Origin: Linepithema humile
Taxonomy: Eukaryota > Arthropoda > Insecta > Hymenoptera > Formicidae
Direction: 5' to 3'
Assembly: GCF_040581485.1 (NCBI RefSeq)
Contig: NC_090133.1
Coordinates: forward strand, 1,984,001 to 2,048,000
Length of the DNA: 64,000 nt
Below are positions 37,201 to 49,095 of this stretch, piece by piece (the first letter of the stretch is position 1; the number at the start of each line of letters is the position of its first letter). Position numbers and translations under genes: made by a program. Under the pieces are notes generated by a model. That model was not told the DNA's origin and ran no database searches. It saw nothing but the letters and a program-made list of their open reading frames with translations.

Positions 37201-40200
37201 TTCCTTGTTGCCGTGACTCATGGCGACATTGCTGCCGTCGACGACGACCGGCCTCAGATCCGTCGACGAAATTGCGTTCGCCGTCGTCGAGGCCACCAGG
37301 ATCGTCCCGCCGTCCTCGTCGGCGCCGACGTCGGCGTCCAGCGCGCCGTCGGTCTCTTCGGGACCGTCGCTGAATTTCGGCGAGCAAGCGGCGCCGAGCT
37401 TGATCAGCTCGGCCAGCAGCTCGTTTTGGCCGGGGTCCGGGCCTAGCTTCTGCAAGGCTGCCTGCACCAGTCTCTCGGTGTAGCCCAGCTTCAGAGCGAA
37501 TTCCACGCGAGCGGTGTAACCTAGTTAAGCGCGTTTAATTGTGTTAATTAAGTTTTATCCCTTGACCCCGTGCATTCGCATTCTTCGAGCATTCTTCACC
37601 TCACGCGAACCGAATGGATTCTTTTATCTTCAACCTTTACTTTTATTCTAATCACTCACGCACAGAATAAAAATGATGCGCTTGACTTTTGAGTGAGAAA
37701 GCGAAGTGAAAGGTAGAATCATGATATGGTATCTTCTTTCTTTCACTTAATCCCGCATTCGGGCAAAATTAGTGAAAGAGGCGTGAGGAAAGGATTCCAA
37801 TTGTGGTTTAAGAATAAAAAGTTGAAAATCAAATTAATCGATTATCATATACTCATCCGTAAAAATTAGAATTTTTTAAAAATTGAGTTTAGATGAACGT
37901 TACATATATTTCTCTCGCCATAGCGATTTGAGGAGAATCCGACGGGGCTTAACCTGGGTTTTGCGTGGGCGACGGTCCTTGGATGGTGACATATTCCGCA
38001 AACTCAGCCGCTAGGGTGTCAGACGTGGTGCGAGACACGTCCGGATGCGCCGTTGAAGATAGCTGTGACTCGGCACGCGAACGCCGCGCCGTCGTCGTCG
38101 TCGTCGTCGTCGTCGTTGTCGCCGAATCCTCGGCTTCGTAATCGCTGTCGTACGAGGAATCCTCGGCGTCCGGCATACTGCCCGCACCCAGCACTGTGCA
38201 GTCCACATACCTCTGTGATAAAAGCAAACAAAGTTGTAATGAAAGAAAATTTCAAATTAATAAGCTGATATAAAACGAAGCAAATTGTCAAAGCTAATAC
38301 TTTTGGGACTTTTAATTCTGCATTACAAAGTATATAATGCCGAAAAGATATTTAAAATCTTGCAATCAGCCAATTTAGATCGTATTTAACATAAAGCTTG
38401 CATTCAAGAATTAGCGATGTAAAAAATAAGGGCAAGCAATTAAAGAAACATTAAAATCGAAAGCGCTGCGACAAAAATTGTCATCGTATTTTCTTTTAAA
38501 TACAATTCAATTCTGATATACATGCAAGAAATATTCTACTACTCGATTAATATTTATTTCCGAACACATTCTATTTAAAATATCGTCGCTAAAAGTACTC
38601 GCTGAGATAGTCGTATAAAAAAATTCGTACACGACTCGTCTCCGGTTCGAGAAATTATCATAAATAGGGCATAGCTCTCCCAGGTTGGCGGATGTAACCA
38701 TTAGCGGTGATCCAGGTGAAAGTAGAGAGACACGAAGGCGCGAGAGAGAGAGAGAGAGAGAGAGAAAGAGGGGAGGGGGGAGGGAGGGAGAGAGAAAGAG
38801 AAAGAGACATCATAGCGATCATCAAAGTCGCTTGTTTCACTGGCAACGACGCAATGCTACAGGTGTAAAATAACAATGAGAATTTCTGCGTTTCAAAATA
38901 TATAAAAAAAAGCACACAGCTAGAAATTTATGCAACAAAGATACGTTTCGTAAAAAATTTTAAATTAGCATATTCAATCTCAATAAAGTATCTATTATCT
39001 TATCAAGGATATAAATTTTTATTCCAAAATGGAATAAATGAGCGCGATTGTTGCTTATATTTCAAAAATTTGATATTTGTTTTTTCTACGCTGTGGAATA
39101 TTTTTGTCAAGTGGAAAATAGTTGTGATAATGTGACAGTTGTAGCAATATAAATTCGGAATGTGAAATAAAATGATATAAAAAAAATTGTATTGCTGATT
39201 ATTGAAATCTGGACACAAGAAAGCTACCGCGGCGCGTTCACGCTGAGCGCCACTGAAATGCTGAGCGACAGGTAATGATAGAAAGATAATCGTAGCTCTC
39301 TATCGCTACTTCTCGGTCTCGCGCACATTAGCCTGCCTGTCCGGGTTTTGCCGATTACCGTAAAAATATGCAATGTTTTTTCGACATGCGAGATGATTGC
39401 GATGGGTTTGCAAACCTAATTAAGAATCATTTATAAATACGCGATTTCGCTGGGAAATTTGTAGATTCGGCATCGTTTTGTTGGAAAATTGAACATTGAC
39501 GGATTTCGCGAGGCCGAAATCTAACTGACAGCAGTACACGCGTACTACGACGAATTTCTTCAACCTTGCGTCGTCGCCCACCGCTCCCGGATTTAACCTA
39601 ACCTAACATACCGAGTACACATGAAGAGTGACGATCAACGACGTATGCGTGGCATACGCAAGTAGAAGTAATCAAACCTAATATAATTCTGCTGAATCCT
39701 GATCAATTATCGGAGCCGTAGAAAAATTGGTTCTTGAAATTCTGTATAAAAAGATGTCCGTCTTTTTTTGTAGGCTGACCGCAAAGAAATGAATTCGAGA
39801 AGTCGTCGGTTTAATTTCAATTTCTTTGCGCGAAAATTCGATTTTGCATCAAAACTCGAGCGAAATCTGACTCAGATTACAATTATTACAGTAATTGACA
39901 TAATTGTTGAACAAAATGATTCTTAATTTAATGATATTAATCTCTTGATGTAAATATTCACACGTTTCTCTAATTATTATATAGCAAAATTGAATAGAAT
40001 AAAAAAAATATTTGTTTACAATAAATACAAAAATTTGGATTAATATTCTTTACTGAAAGAAGAGCTTGTTACTCCGGAAAGAACGTATCCGTTTTATGTA
40101 GCAATCGCGTTTCTGCGCTCATCCTTGCCAAGGCGTGGTGTGCGAGAGTCAACCGGATTCGACACACTTCCAACCAAGCAGACTGGCGCGAGCCGAGTTT

Positions 40201-41689
40201 CGAGTGATTAATGTGAGCCGATCGCGGCTGTCCACTTTGCTATGCTCTCTCGCGATTGCGTGAAAGGCCAGAACGTCAAGTATCCCAACACGGAAGCGAG
40301 CCTTCGAGAGCGCGCGTTCACCGAACACGATTATTCGACCGCAATCGTTCTCTCTTCGTTTTGGGGAAATATTTTCCACCGTTAAGCAATATTATATATA
40401 TATATATATATATAGAACATCGTTAATTATCGAGCATTATCGAATATTGCTTTGTTATTTCGGAGATAATTGTTCTTCAGTGAAAATCATTATAGATCGC
40501 ATCGATTTTAATGATTGTATAACTTTGTAATTAATACGACAAGTTTACGAAGTTAAATCTTATTAATTTTGTCAAAGTTTATTAAATGAGCCACAAAATG
40601 GCAGAAGAATATAACTTCATTGCAAATTTTGCTTTTCGAAACTTTTGTTAAAGACTCTTATTGAAACTCCAGTTGCGAAAAATTCGATTCTAAATTGATC
40701 AAAACATTTCGTGCGTAAAAGAACGTCGGACTGTTTTAAGAAACGCTCTAGACAAAAATTTGTGTATGTCGTAATTCATCTACAAATTGGCTTTATCATT
40801 GTTAGCACATTTGTACAATTGTACAACGTGAACGTAGAACAATATGACATTCACGAGGAAAATTCAGAATTTCGCCACCGCATGTCTTTGCGTATCGCTA
40901 AATTATCAGCAATATCGGGCGACCAATTAGCGACAGAATAATGATTCGATGTAAACCGGATGACAGCTAATCGCGCGGATAATTATAGTCACGTTTAACG
41001 TCAGTCCGATTACGGCGTATAGCATCACGCCACAAGATGGGCGATAACACGATAGTTTGTGCATATCGAAATTTTCAACGTTGTATCCGGGATAAAAGTG
41101 TACGAACAGATATTTATATAACTGCTGTGGAACATAAAAAATTAATGAAACGCAAAATTAATTTTGAAAAGGGAACATAATTGAAACATCTACATTTTAT
41201 CCTTCAATTTGTTAAAATTTAATCTATTACGTTATAGTAAACATATTTTGTAGGGAAAGATATTTCTTCGACATTTGGATATTAAATATAATTAAATAAA
41301 TTGTCATTTTTGAAAATGTCCAATTTCGAACTGAGAACGAATGCAATTCAGTGCAGTTACGTTAATCACGTCCGTAAGATACAAAATACCGATTAATCAA
41401 GTATTAATTGCTGTTTGTAAACAATATCAAGCGCTGAACAATCCAAATGCTGAAAATTCCTGAAAGACAAGACGAGAAGTTCGAGAGCAATAAATATTTC
41501 CAGCTTTTTCCAAGGCGCTTTCCTTGAAAAAAAAAAAACTTCGAACGGTACAGATTTATCAGAAAAATTCCGCAGCTGACGTTCTACGACGTCTAAATCA
41601 GACCCGACACGTCACTTGAAAGCACGAGAAACATGATGGCGAGAATCGATAGCTAGATCCGGCAGGCTCACCTTTCCAGCGACCGTCAT
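34292..41689 (-). CDS. Regnase (ZC3H12-family) endoribonuclease
   Basis: RNase that cleaves stem-loops in mRNA 3' UTRs in vertebrate immunity. Exons: 41689-41672, 38212-37954, 37520-37019, 36206-35921, 35803-35473, 35350-35047, 34640-34292; 682 aa. A UBA-like helical segment ([20 protein letters not shown]) comes first. The NYN/PIN nuclease domain follows with [15 protein letters not shown] (Asp ~187), [26 protein letters not shown] and [12 protein letters not shown] supplying the acidic metal site. A CCCH zinc finger (C-x5-C-x5-C-x3-[14 protein letters not shown]) sits at ~351-367. The C-terminal ZC3H12 domain reads [21 protein letters not shown] ten-Thr run and Gln/His tracts lie in the linkers. 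The tiny first coding exon (MTVAGK) is inferred from phase and splice signals; otherwise translation could begin at the internal Met at 38176. The first intron is ~3.5 kb. Confidence 0.92.
38213..41671. other. First intron of the Regnase gene
   Basis: AT-rich. It contains a (GA)n/purine tract (38741-38807) and a TA run (40390-40413). A TTAACCTAACCTAAC stretch (39594-39608) matches two to three units of the insect TTAGG telomere motif. No nested gene is supported. Confidence 0.45.
38741..38807. repeat. (GA)n purine microsatellite
   Basis: A GAGAGA run interrupted by GGGAGG blocks, strongly purine on the plus strand, within the Regnase first intron. Confidence 0.85.
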
Positions 41690-43193
41690 CTCCGTCGTGG
41701 ATCACGAAGTGTAGATCCTTCTCACGTACAAGAATCGCTCGAATAGGAGCGGCAGCGGCTTGTACTTTTCAATAGCGGCCGTCGAGCAGCGATAACACAT
41801 TCCCGCACACCATGCATTAACGCACTGACCGCTTGTACAATCACGTATCACTTGATCCGCGGAGATCGCGCCGTGTATCTCGATCGCGTTGCGTTGATCG
41901 ATCAGAAGCAAACAGTGTGGAAACGCGAGCGCAGACGTGGAAATACACGGCATTCGCACAACCGACCGGAACGGTGGTCAACAAGTGAATGGAGTGGTCG
42001 CGCGGATCGCGCGCTTCCACCGCGCGTAACATACCACCACTCTTGCCAACATCATCACTGTCGCCACCTACCGCTACCGTTGGCATTCTGCGCGTACGCC
42101 GTAGATGGCGCGATACATAGTGGGGAAACTGCCTGTGATGTCGTGAAGTCCGAAATAAAGTGCGCGTGAGTGAAATAATGGCGCTATTATTCAAAATAAT
42201 TTATTTCCATACATGCGCGCACTCTGTTTTCGACTTCGCAAAATTAAGGAAGTTTCGCTACCGCATGCATTGCTCTGAACGCGCTTGTAATCGTTGCAAT
42301 AAATGAAAAGGGAATCGGTGATACAATTTTAAAGAGTTATTTTGAATAATGTCTTTTTGTATATCTAATTTTTTATAAAGTGGAAGAGGCAACTAAAACA
42401 GTAGACATAAAGTTATACAGAATACATTATATTATATATATTATATAGAAGTATAACATAAGTATTTTGAATTTTTTTCATGAAAACTAATGTATAAGCA
42501 TTAATAAAAATAAATGCTTAAAAATTTAAATAGTCAAACAGTTCTGACAATTTGGATCTCAAGATCAAACGTCAAATACTGTTCGAATTGAGTATGTTTA
42601 AATTTATTCGAATTATCTTCAAGTTTGAAAGTTTGGAATGATATTTGTATAAAATTAAGCAAAAATAAAAAACTTCAGTTCCTGCCATGCTATTTCGCCA
42701 TGGCTTCAATTTTTTCTAATGTGTTCAAACTTTGTTAAAATCTTCAAACATTAAAAATTGACATTACAGATCAATTATTCCTTATACATTTGAACTGTTC
42801 AAACTTGAAAGCTCATTTCTTGTTTTAAATTGTTTAAAGTTTGAATGTACAATATATTGTACATATTGATTGGTCACTCATATATCTATATATAATCTAC
42901 ATAAAAAAATAAAACAGTATATTTCTCTATTTCAAGAATCTATATAAAGAATTGTGTGTGTGTGTGTGTTCTTACTAATAAAGTTAACTGTAACAATTAT
43001 AATATATAAAACTTGAAATTCTGATATCATATAATCGGAAATTATGTTTATATTAATGAATAAATATTTGTTATATGTTTGAGTTATTCCCACAGCCCAA
43101 TTATATAGTCTATAGATATTGTTCGAAAGTTGTAATCCATTCTACGTAAGCTTATTTAAGCCCTTTTAATAAAAAGAATACCTTCTACACAAT
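41690..43193. other. Regnase 5' region and spacer to the FAAH2-like gene
   Basis: The 41.69-42.18 kb segment is noticeably GC- and CpG-richer than its surroundings, which fits the Regnase promoter and 5' UTR. From 42.2 kb the sequence returns to AT-rich spacer with a (GT)n run at 42954-42968. No gene was seen. Confidence 0.45.
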
Positions 43194-46074
43194 TCATGAT
43201 GGTGGAACCCAACCACCGAATGCTTTTTCAAGTTCCCTGGCCACTGCAAAGCATAGATGATCATTGTACGGGGCTGCTATCACCTGGAATTAAATGTGAC
43301 TGTTTATATCTCTGAAACTGAAAGCTAAACGTATCCTGCGCGAAATACGGAAATTAATATATAAAATACATTTTTATATCTGTGTTCTTTAAGCTGACAG
43401 GCAACATTACTAAAAAAAATAAATAAAAACAATAAGAAATCTTACCTGAATGCCAATCGGCAAGCCTTGGCTGTTCAATCCTAATGGCACTGTACAAACT
43501 GGCAACCGCAAAGCGTTAAATAGACAAGTGTAGCCAAAGTTGAAAGGTCTCAGATACGAAGCATAGTGATAGTTAGCGGGATATGGTGATGAGGGATAAA
43601 ACAGCACTCCATTGTCGTCTAATTTCTCCTGCAGAAAATAATTCCGTAATAAATGTGTAACGGTTTATATGCATAATGTAAAAAAAATAATATAAAATAT
43701 AATTTAAAAAAATTTTTAAACTCTTTTTTCTTACATTCTAGTCTACATAATTGACTTTCTTGTACAATAATTACCTCCAAAAAGTGTTTTGCTTTTGCAG
43801 TAACGTTCTTTGCCCATTCAGCGTTCTCCTGCGGCAAAATGTCCGTATCTATCAATTTCATGATAGCAGCTAATGTCAATTGAGAGTTTCCAATAAGTAG
43901 ATTATAAATCTCTCCACCCGCGCTAGCGATATACTGCAAAGTGAACGTTTTTGAATGAAAACATGTAATATAATTACTGTGGTAAAATATGAGTTTTGCA
44001 TTGGGTGAAACTTAAGCACTGCTAATTCGCATAAATTCTATTGACTAGTTTATATTTATAAAAATCTAATTGCGAATATTTAAAACTTGTACTCACTTTT
44101 CGATCCGTTATGTTCAGCTTAAAATTCACGTTTTCGCGAGTCATCCAATACCTCCATATTCTATAGCTGTACTCAGAACCAGGTATCTTAATCTATAACA
44201 CATAAACATGTTTTTACATGTATAAACACACATGTATTTGGTATTCGATTAAAAATAAAAAAAAAATTTTTAAATATTAAAATAAATCAATTTTCATAAA
44301 AATACAAATATATGTAATAAATCCCTTTTCTTTTGATCATCCTATAAATTTAATGACAAGATCTATAGATTCTTACCTTTGTCGCTGAACCTGTAAGTTC
44401 TTTAAAATGTTGTACCGCTTTTATTAATGCATTTTGCATATCTTTATTCACTTTGCTTGCCCGCAAATCGCCAGAATTCTTTTGGTAAAACACTTTCAGA
44501 TTCTTCAAGTTTACTGGCTCATCCAATCTTAACTTGTTTACATTTGGACCTATTAATACTTTCAGGGTGGGTACTAAGTCTTCAGCCTTTTTACAAACCG
44601 GTCCAACACCCACCATGGTGTCTGAATAATCGTTTTCACGTAATCCAATCCCAGCCACTGGAGTCAAACCTGATGGCATTAATATTTAAATAAATTAATA
44701 TTATTATTATAAGCCTTTCAGGATTTCACTAATATCTACACATGCAAATATGCAGTTTAGCATTTTTTTCTCGATTACTGTGAATATATTATTCAATCTC
44801 ATTTATCCATTTCACTTAAAAAAGAAATTTTTCTTTGCACAATGTAATGTAATTCAAAATTGTAGAAATAACAATATCTTTAATAATAATAATTTCAATT
44901 AACCTTCACTGGGCTTATGCCCAAATAAACCGTTAAAGAAGGCAGGCATCCTAGTGGAACCTCCTATGTCACTACAAACAGAAAGCGGAGAACCACTTGC
45001 TGCTACTAGTGCTGCCTCGCCACCACTACTACCCCCCACTGTTCTAGTGGTGTTATAAGGATTGTTTGTCTGTCCATATAAATTGTTTCTCGATTCCTGC
45101 CACAAATTGAGCTCAGGAACATTAGTCGTTGCAATTAAAATTCCTCCAGCCTCTTTAAGAAAGCGAATCGTTGTTGCATCTTCCTCGGAACGATGGTGAC
45201 GTCGACAGAGCAATCCCAAGGAATGGATTAATCCTGATGAAATAATAATCGTATTAATCGCAGCTAAATTCATTTGTTATTGTTAAATCAGAATACTAAA
45301 ATTGTATCTCTTGTAAATTATAAAAGATATGTTATTCATATCTTTTATTCCTTATACTTCTTATAATTTTAATACCAAAGAAAAATTTGAAATATTTTTA
45401 TGTCTACCATTATCCGTCACGTCTACCTTTAACCCGATTACTCTCCTTCGTGGTAAAGGGAACCCCTAAGAAGGGCTGTGTTATTTTTATTTTCTCCAAA
45501 TCTATGCCTTCTTTTATCTTGGTGTCTACTTGTTTAGCCTCTTCAATCGCGTCAATATATCTGTCTTCCACAACTGCATTTATCAAACTATTCACTTCCT
45601 TGCATCTTTTAATAAAGGCCTTCACAACTTCTTCTGATGTAACTTCTCCTGTCCTGAAATAAAATATGTAAATGTATACACATCTTTTTATATATAATTA
45701 AGAATCCTAATTCAATCTCAACAAAATTATACTTATCACTATAGAATTAGTAATAACTCTACCTTATTTTCTCTGCTAAAGAAACAGCACTTTCTAACAA
45801 TAGATTGTTTTTCACTGGTGGTACTTTCTTTGCTTGCTGATTATAGTACAAGCCAAAAACAAAATCTACAAAGTAATCAAAAAGAAGATGCAGCTGCACA
45901 ATCACATATCGCAAGACATTGCAGCACAGCTTTTTGATGTACTGCACTGAATCACATGATTGAGAATCCTATATAAACATACATAAATGGTATGTTAATA
46001 ATTTTTGTAAAATTATTACATCAATAACGGCATAAAAGTTTAAAATTTACCTTATTTTTGATGGAAGTGCACAT
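43194..46074 (-). CDS. Fatty-acid amide hydrolase 2-like amidase
   Basis: Amidase-signature serine hydrolase, likely membrane-anchored and acting on lipid amides. Exons: 46074-46051, 45968-45763, 45653-45427, 45233-44904, 44669-44377, 44192-44097, 43933-43775, 43628-43446, 43283-43194; 535 aa, the expected length for FAAH2. An N-terminal hydrophobic segment (VIVQLHLLFDYFVDFVFGLY) is the anchor. The catalytic triad is complete: Lys146 in PFTTKES, the cis-Ser221 in GGSSGGEAAL and the nucleophile Ser245 in SDIGGSTRMPA. The 24-residue Ser-Ser spacing equals that of mammalian FAAH. The C-terminal part has PVCTVPLGLNSQGLPIGIQV. The eight-codon first exon (MCTSIKNK) is inferred from splice phase. 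The natural substrate cannot be read from sequence. Confidence 0.92.
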
Positions 46075-46482
46075 AATTTCATGAAATCGACAAAAGTCGA
46101 AAATAATATTAGTATATTTCAATAGAATTTATTCAAAGTACACAAAACCAATGCTGCTTAATTCAAATTTGACGTCAAAGTGCTGACTGTGCAGATTTTC
46201 TGTTATATATTTTTGATAACACACGGTACAAACGTTTATTTTTTAGTTTAGTTTTCTTTCTAGTATTTTATTTGCGCGTTTCCACAAAATTTGAAAAAAT
46301 TGCTTTAACTGATAATACTTCTTCCGTCATTAAGCAAATTATCGCAATCTTATCAGTACTTAATAGATATAGTTAATTAATAAATTCATCAAACATCGCA
46401 CATATGAAACTGCTGAACACTGTTTACAAAATATATACATATCTATTAGATCCATTGAACTTGATAAATTGGAACGTCATGT

Positions 46483-46605
46483 AGGGGTGCGTTTAGAAAC
46501 TACTCTGGGGGAATTGTTTATTATATATAGTATACGTTACGTATACTACAGACAATAAACAGAACTTTCACTCTGGGTGTAGTTTCTGAACGCACTCTTG
46601 CAAAG
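46483..46605. mobile_element. Small foldback (MITE-like) element
   Basis: The left end GGGGTGCGTTTAGAAACTAC and the right end, read in reverse, AGAGTGCGTTCAGAAACTAC form ~40-bp terminal inverted repeats. They enclose a palindromic centre, GTATACGTTACGTATAC. The total is ~120 bp with no coding capacity. Target-site duplication is not clear. Confidence 0.6.
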
Positions 46606-46775
46606 CGTGCGAGATGACAAAGAAGGTATCTGGTTAGTTTTATCTTTTTCTTTCGTAGATCTAAAACCCGTGGCACTCGGTACTATTTTCTCTGCTGGAT
46701 TGCTTACGTGTGCTGGCAAAGATCCAGTCCAATTATAAATCTTTTGTCCAATATTAAACTAGTTGGAAATAATAA

Positions 46776-46931
46776 TGGCCGGAGCACAGACTTTTGCATA
46801 AAGCATAACGCATAAGCATAAGGAAATTGATTGGTCCATTTCCTTATGCATTTGCTTATGCTTATATATAGACCAATCAATTTCCTTATGCTTATGCGTT
46901 ATGCTTTATGTAAAAGCTTGTGCTCTCGGCT
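46776..46931. mobile_element. 156-bp foldback MITE, copy 1 (TAA target duplication)
   Basis: A non-autonomous element with ~55-bp inverted arms (TGGCCGGAGCACAGACTTTT at the left, mirrored at the right by AAAAGCTTGTGCTCTCGGCT) around a short AT-rich centre. It is flanked by TAA at 46773-46775 and 46932-46934. A three-base TWA duplication is the signature of PIF/Harbinger transposition. The element is repeated base for base at 47043-47198. Confidence 0.88.
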
Positions 46932-47042
46932 TAACACCTAATTTTGTTACAAACATTCATCTGATAATTCAACGGAAAATGTGAGAAATGCCGATATTTT
47001 AATTTTTAATGCTGAGACATGGTACATGTTTTCTTACATTTA

Positions 47043-47198
47043 TGGCCGGAGCACAGACTTTTGCATAAAGCATAACGCATAAGCATAAGGAAATTGATTG
47101 GTCCATTTCCTTATGCATTTGCTTATGCTTATATATAGACCAATCAATTTCCTTATGCTTATGCGTTATGCTTTATGTAAAAGCTTGTGCTCTCGGCT
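47043..47198. mobile_element. 156-bp foldback MITE, copy 2 (TTA target duplication)
   Basis: By eye it is identical to copy 1 over all 156 bp and in the same orientation, 111 bp downstream of the first copy. It is flanked by TTA at 47040-47042 and 47199-47201. A different target duplication from copy 1 indicates a separate insertion, not a segmental duplication. Confidence 0.88.
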
Positions 47199-47347
47199 TT
47201 ATACTCTATTCTATAATTTTTCATTCTTCACCATCATCACTCTCAGACGATGAATCTATTAATTCTTGCATTATAAGTGCTACTGCTGTTAATATTGTTT
47301 ATTTACGATCTTGTTCCATTTTTATTAGCAGAAGCGCGCTATCACGC

Positions 47348-47551
47348 TATGCTATTGCTGTTCACGGAGCTCGCAAACGCTAACGCTATCAACACACTAC
47401 CTCGGAAGGAATAGCGTTGATAGCGCGCAGTTATGACGTATCACACTACCATTAATGACGTCATAATTGCGTTTGGTAGCACTACCAGCTAGCTCCGTAA
47501 ACAGTCGATAGCGCTAAATAGCGCTAATAGCATCTCCCCGAACGTACCCTA
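47348..47551. mobile_element. Palindrome-rich remnant, probable degraded MITE
   Basis: TTCACGGAGCTCGC on the left is mirrored by GCTAGCTCCGTAAA on the right. Internal inverted pairs CGCTATCAAC/GTTGATAGCG and TGACGTATCACACTACC/TGACGTCA lie between them. The right boundary CTCCCCGAACGTACCC resembles a Harbinger-like terminus read outward. The edges are uncertain. Confidence 0.45.
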
Positions 47552-47668
47552 TACGTCGAAGAAAGATAGAATAACATTTTCAACACGTAAGCGTCCAAAG
47601 CAAACGCAGCTCAAGTTACGTGAAAGTATTCTCTTAGTTGGTGTTAGTATTGTTACACATTAACAAAT

Positions 47669-48457
47669 ATGTCCATAGCAAATTTCAAAACAAAAGGTAC
47701 AAAAAAATTGACAAGGGAAGCTATTTTTAACCTAATAGAGGCCTATAAAGAAAAAATTTGTTTATATGCGATAAATACGTCCAATTATCCTACTGAACCT
47801 GTTCAAAATGAAGCATTGAAAAAAGTGTGTGCCACTGTCTCAGTGTTTAGACCCGGAATTACAGAAAACAAATCCAATATTGAAAATACTAAAGTAAAAG
47901 CATCATTGAAATCTGGTGCTGGCACTGACGTAAATATGAAATTTTAATCTTTTGCAACTCTAACCTTTTCTAATACTTTGTATAATAATTTTGTATAAAT
48001 ATGTTTTATTGTTTTATGTGCAAGATTTTTTAAAAAATATTTACAGGTATACAAACCAAATCTCTGGTACTTTAAACATTTGAAATACTTGGAAACTTAT
48101 TTTACACCTCGGAAAAGCAGGAATTTTAAAAAGAAGAACTCTGCAAAAAATCTATTGACTTCCACTCAGGTAAAATGTAATGATTTTTTAAATTGAAAGT
48201 TAAATAATTTGCAAATTATTACAAATTTTCATGTCTAAACTATTAAAATTTTATTTAAATAGTTTTATTTAAAAACGAGAAATTATTAATTTTTTATACT
48301 GTTTATATATTTTTTATTGTAGGAATTATTAAAGATTCGACAACTTTCTCAAGTAATTCTTAATGAATGTCAAATAAATGAGACAGAGGAAATCATAGAA
48401 GAAGAAGAAGAAGAAGAAGAAGAAAATGAAAATGTGTTTAGATACTACGTCATTTGA
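47669..48457 (+). pseudogene. MADF-domain gene, decayed copy (PIF/Harbinger-associated type)
   Basis: Exons 47669-47929, 48047-48169 and 48323-48457 read 172 codons with GT-AG joints. The N-terminal part is a MADF (Myb/SANT-like) domain: LTREAIFNLIEAYKEK, then ASLKSGAGTDVYKPNLWYF across the first junction. That second motif is characteristic of MADF proteins carried by Harbinger-type elements. The frame ends after a poly-Glu run (GAA microsatellite) at 48455-48457. Downstream, in another phase, a 46-codon frame (48543-48683, CMAFVGSILKRLKNE) resembles the BESS-like C-terminus seen in the intact copy at 49.1-50.2 kb. Loss of frame after the Glu run suggests decay, though an additional splice could rescue part of it. 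Confidence 0.6.
48393..48426 (+). repeat. (GAA)n microsatellite inside the decayed MADF gene
   Basis: A run of GAAGAA encoding consecutive Glu in the frame of the third exon. Slippage here could explain the lost frame. Confidence 0.8.
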
Positions 48458-48542
48458 GGCATTAGCAGACTCAATAAAGACACTCGTAATTATAAAATCT
48501 ACCGATGTGTCAACAAACAATCCTTAAAATAATCCTACAAAT

Positions 48543-48683
48543 ATGTCAGATCCTGTTGATACCTGTATGGCATTTGTGGGCTCAATATTAAAACGTTTAA
48601 AAAATGAAATATTAAAATTTGAAATAATGAATAGATTAGTTCAGACTGTTGTAAATGCTAGCACTCAAGATTTGTTTAAATAA
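48543..48683 (+). pseudogene. BESS-like C-terminal remnant of a MADF protein
   Basis: A 46-codon frame, ATG 48543 to TAA 48681-48683. Its spacing of hydrophobics (FVGSILKRL, IMNRLVQTVV) matches the C-terminus of the neighbouring intact MADF gene (FGEHVANEIRKL, HHINNILFDAA). It is probably the detached end of the preceding pseudogene. Confidence 0.45.
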
Positions 48684-48703
48684 CATAAAAAGATTTCTTT
48701 AAA

Positions 48704-48871
48704 TTACATAGTAAGCACACTATTACCACACATCTCGCGTCGTTGCAACCATTGTCGACTCCACAAACGTCGGTAATGTTGATATCGTAATTTTTGTAAT
48801 TTTTCAATGATTAAAAATAATGCAATTGCATTTTTTTTATGTTGCACTGCAGTGGCAATGGCCTGCTCCAT
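48704..48871 (-). pseudogene. PIF/Harbinger transposase, N-terminal fragment
   Basis: A short minus-strand frame from ATG 48871 to stop 48704, 55 codons. The segment YRRLWSRQWLQRREMCGN matches the conserved opening of insect Harbinger/HARBI1-type transposases, where an Arg-rich stretch leads into W-x-R-x-W-L-Q-R-R. The DDE nuclease part is missing; the frame runs into sequence belonging to the MADF remnant. Its divergent placement next to a MADF gene mirrors the two-gene layout of PIF/Harbinger elements. The match is from memory of the family and the fragment is short. Confidence 0.55.
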
Positions 48872-49095
48872 GTTTAGCCAGCACTGCTGTCCACACGATA
48901 GCAAGTACGCACATCTAGTTAGCAATCCAGCAGAGAAAATAGTATTGTTTGCCGCGGGCTTAAGGTGCCTTTACACTGACAACCATAGGCAATCATGCCG
49001 CATGCGGCGTGCTGCTGGTTTTCAGCAATGTAGCAGCACAGTCGCATACGGCTTGCGAATTCACCCGTCAATTCAGATACGTAGTCGCATGCGGC

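Noticed and set aside
36985..37446. 153-codon plus-strand ORF
   Set aside because: It is antisense to the Regnase UBA/PIN exon, a shadow of GC-rich coding sequence.
39594..39608. TTAGG-type telomere motif (TTAACCTAACCTAAC)
   Set aside because: Only two to three units; similar short matches occur at 6590 and 52086, so this is background in such genomes, not an interstitial telomere array.
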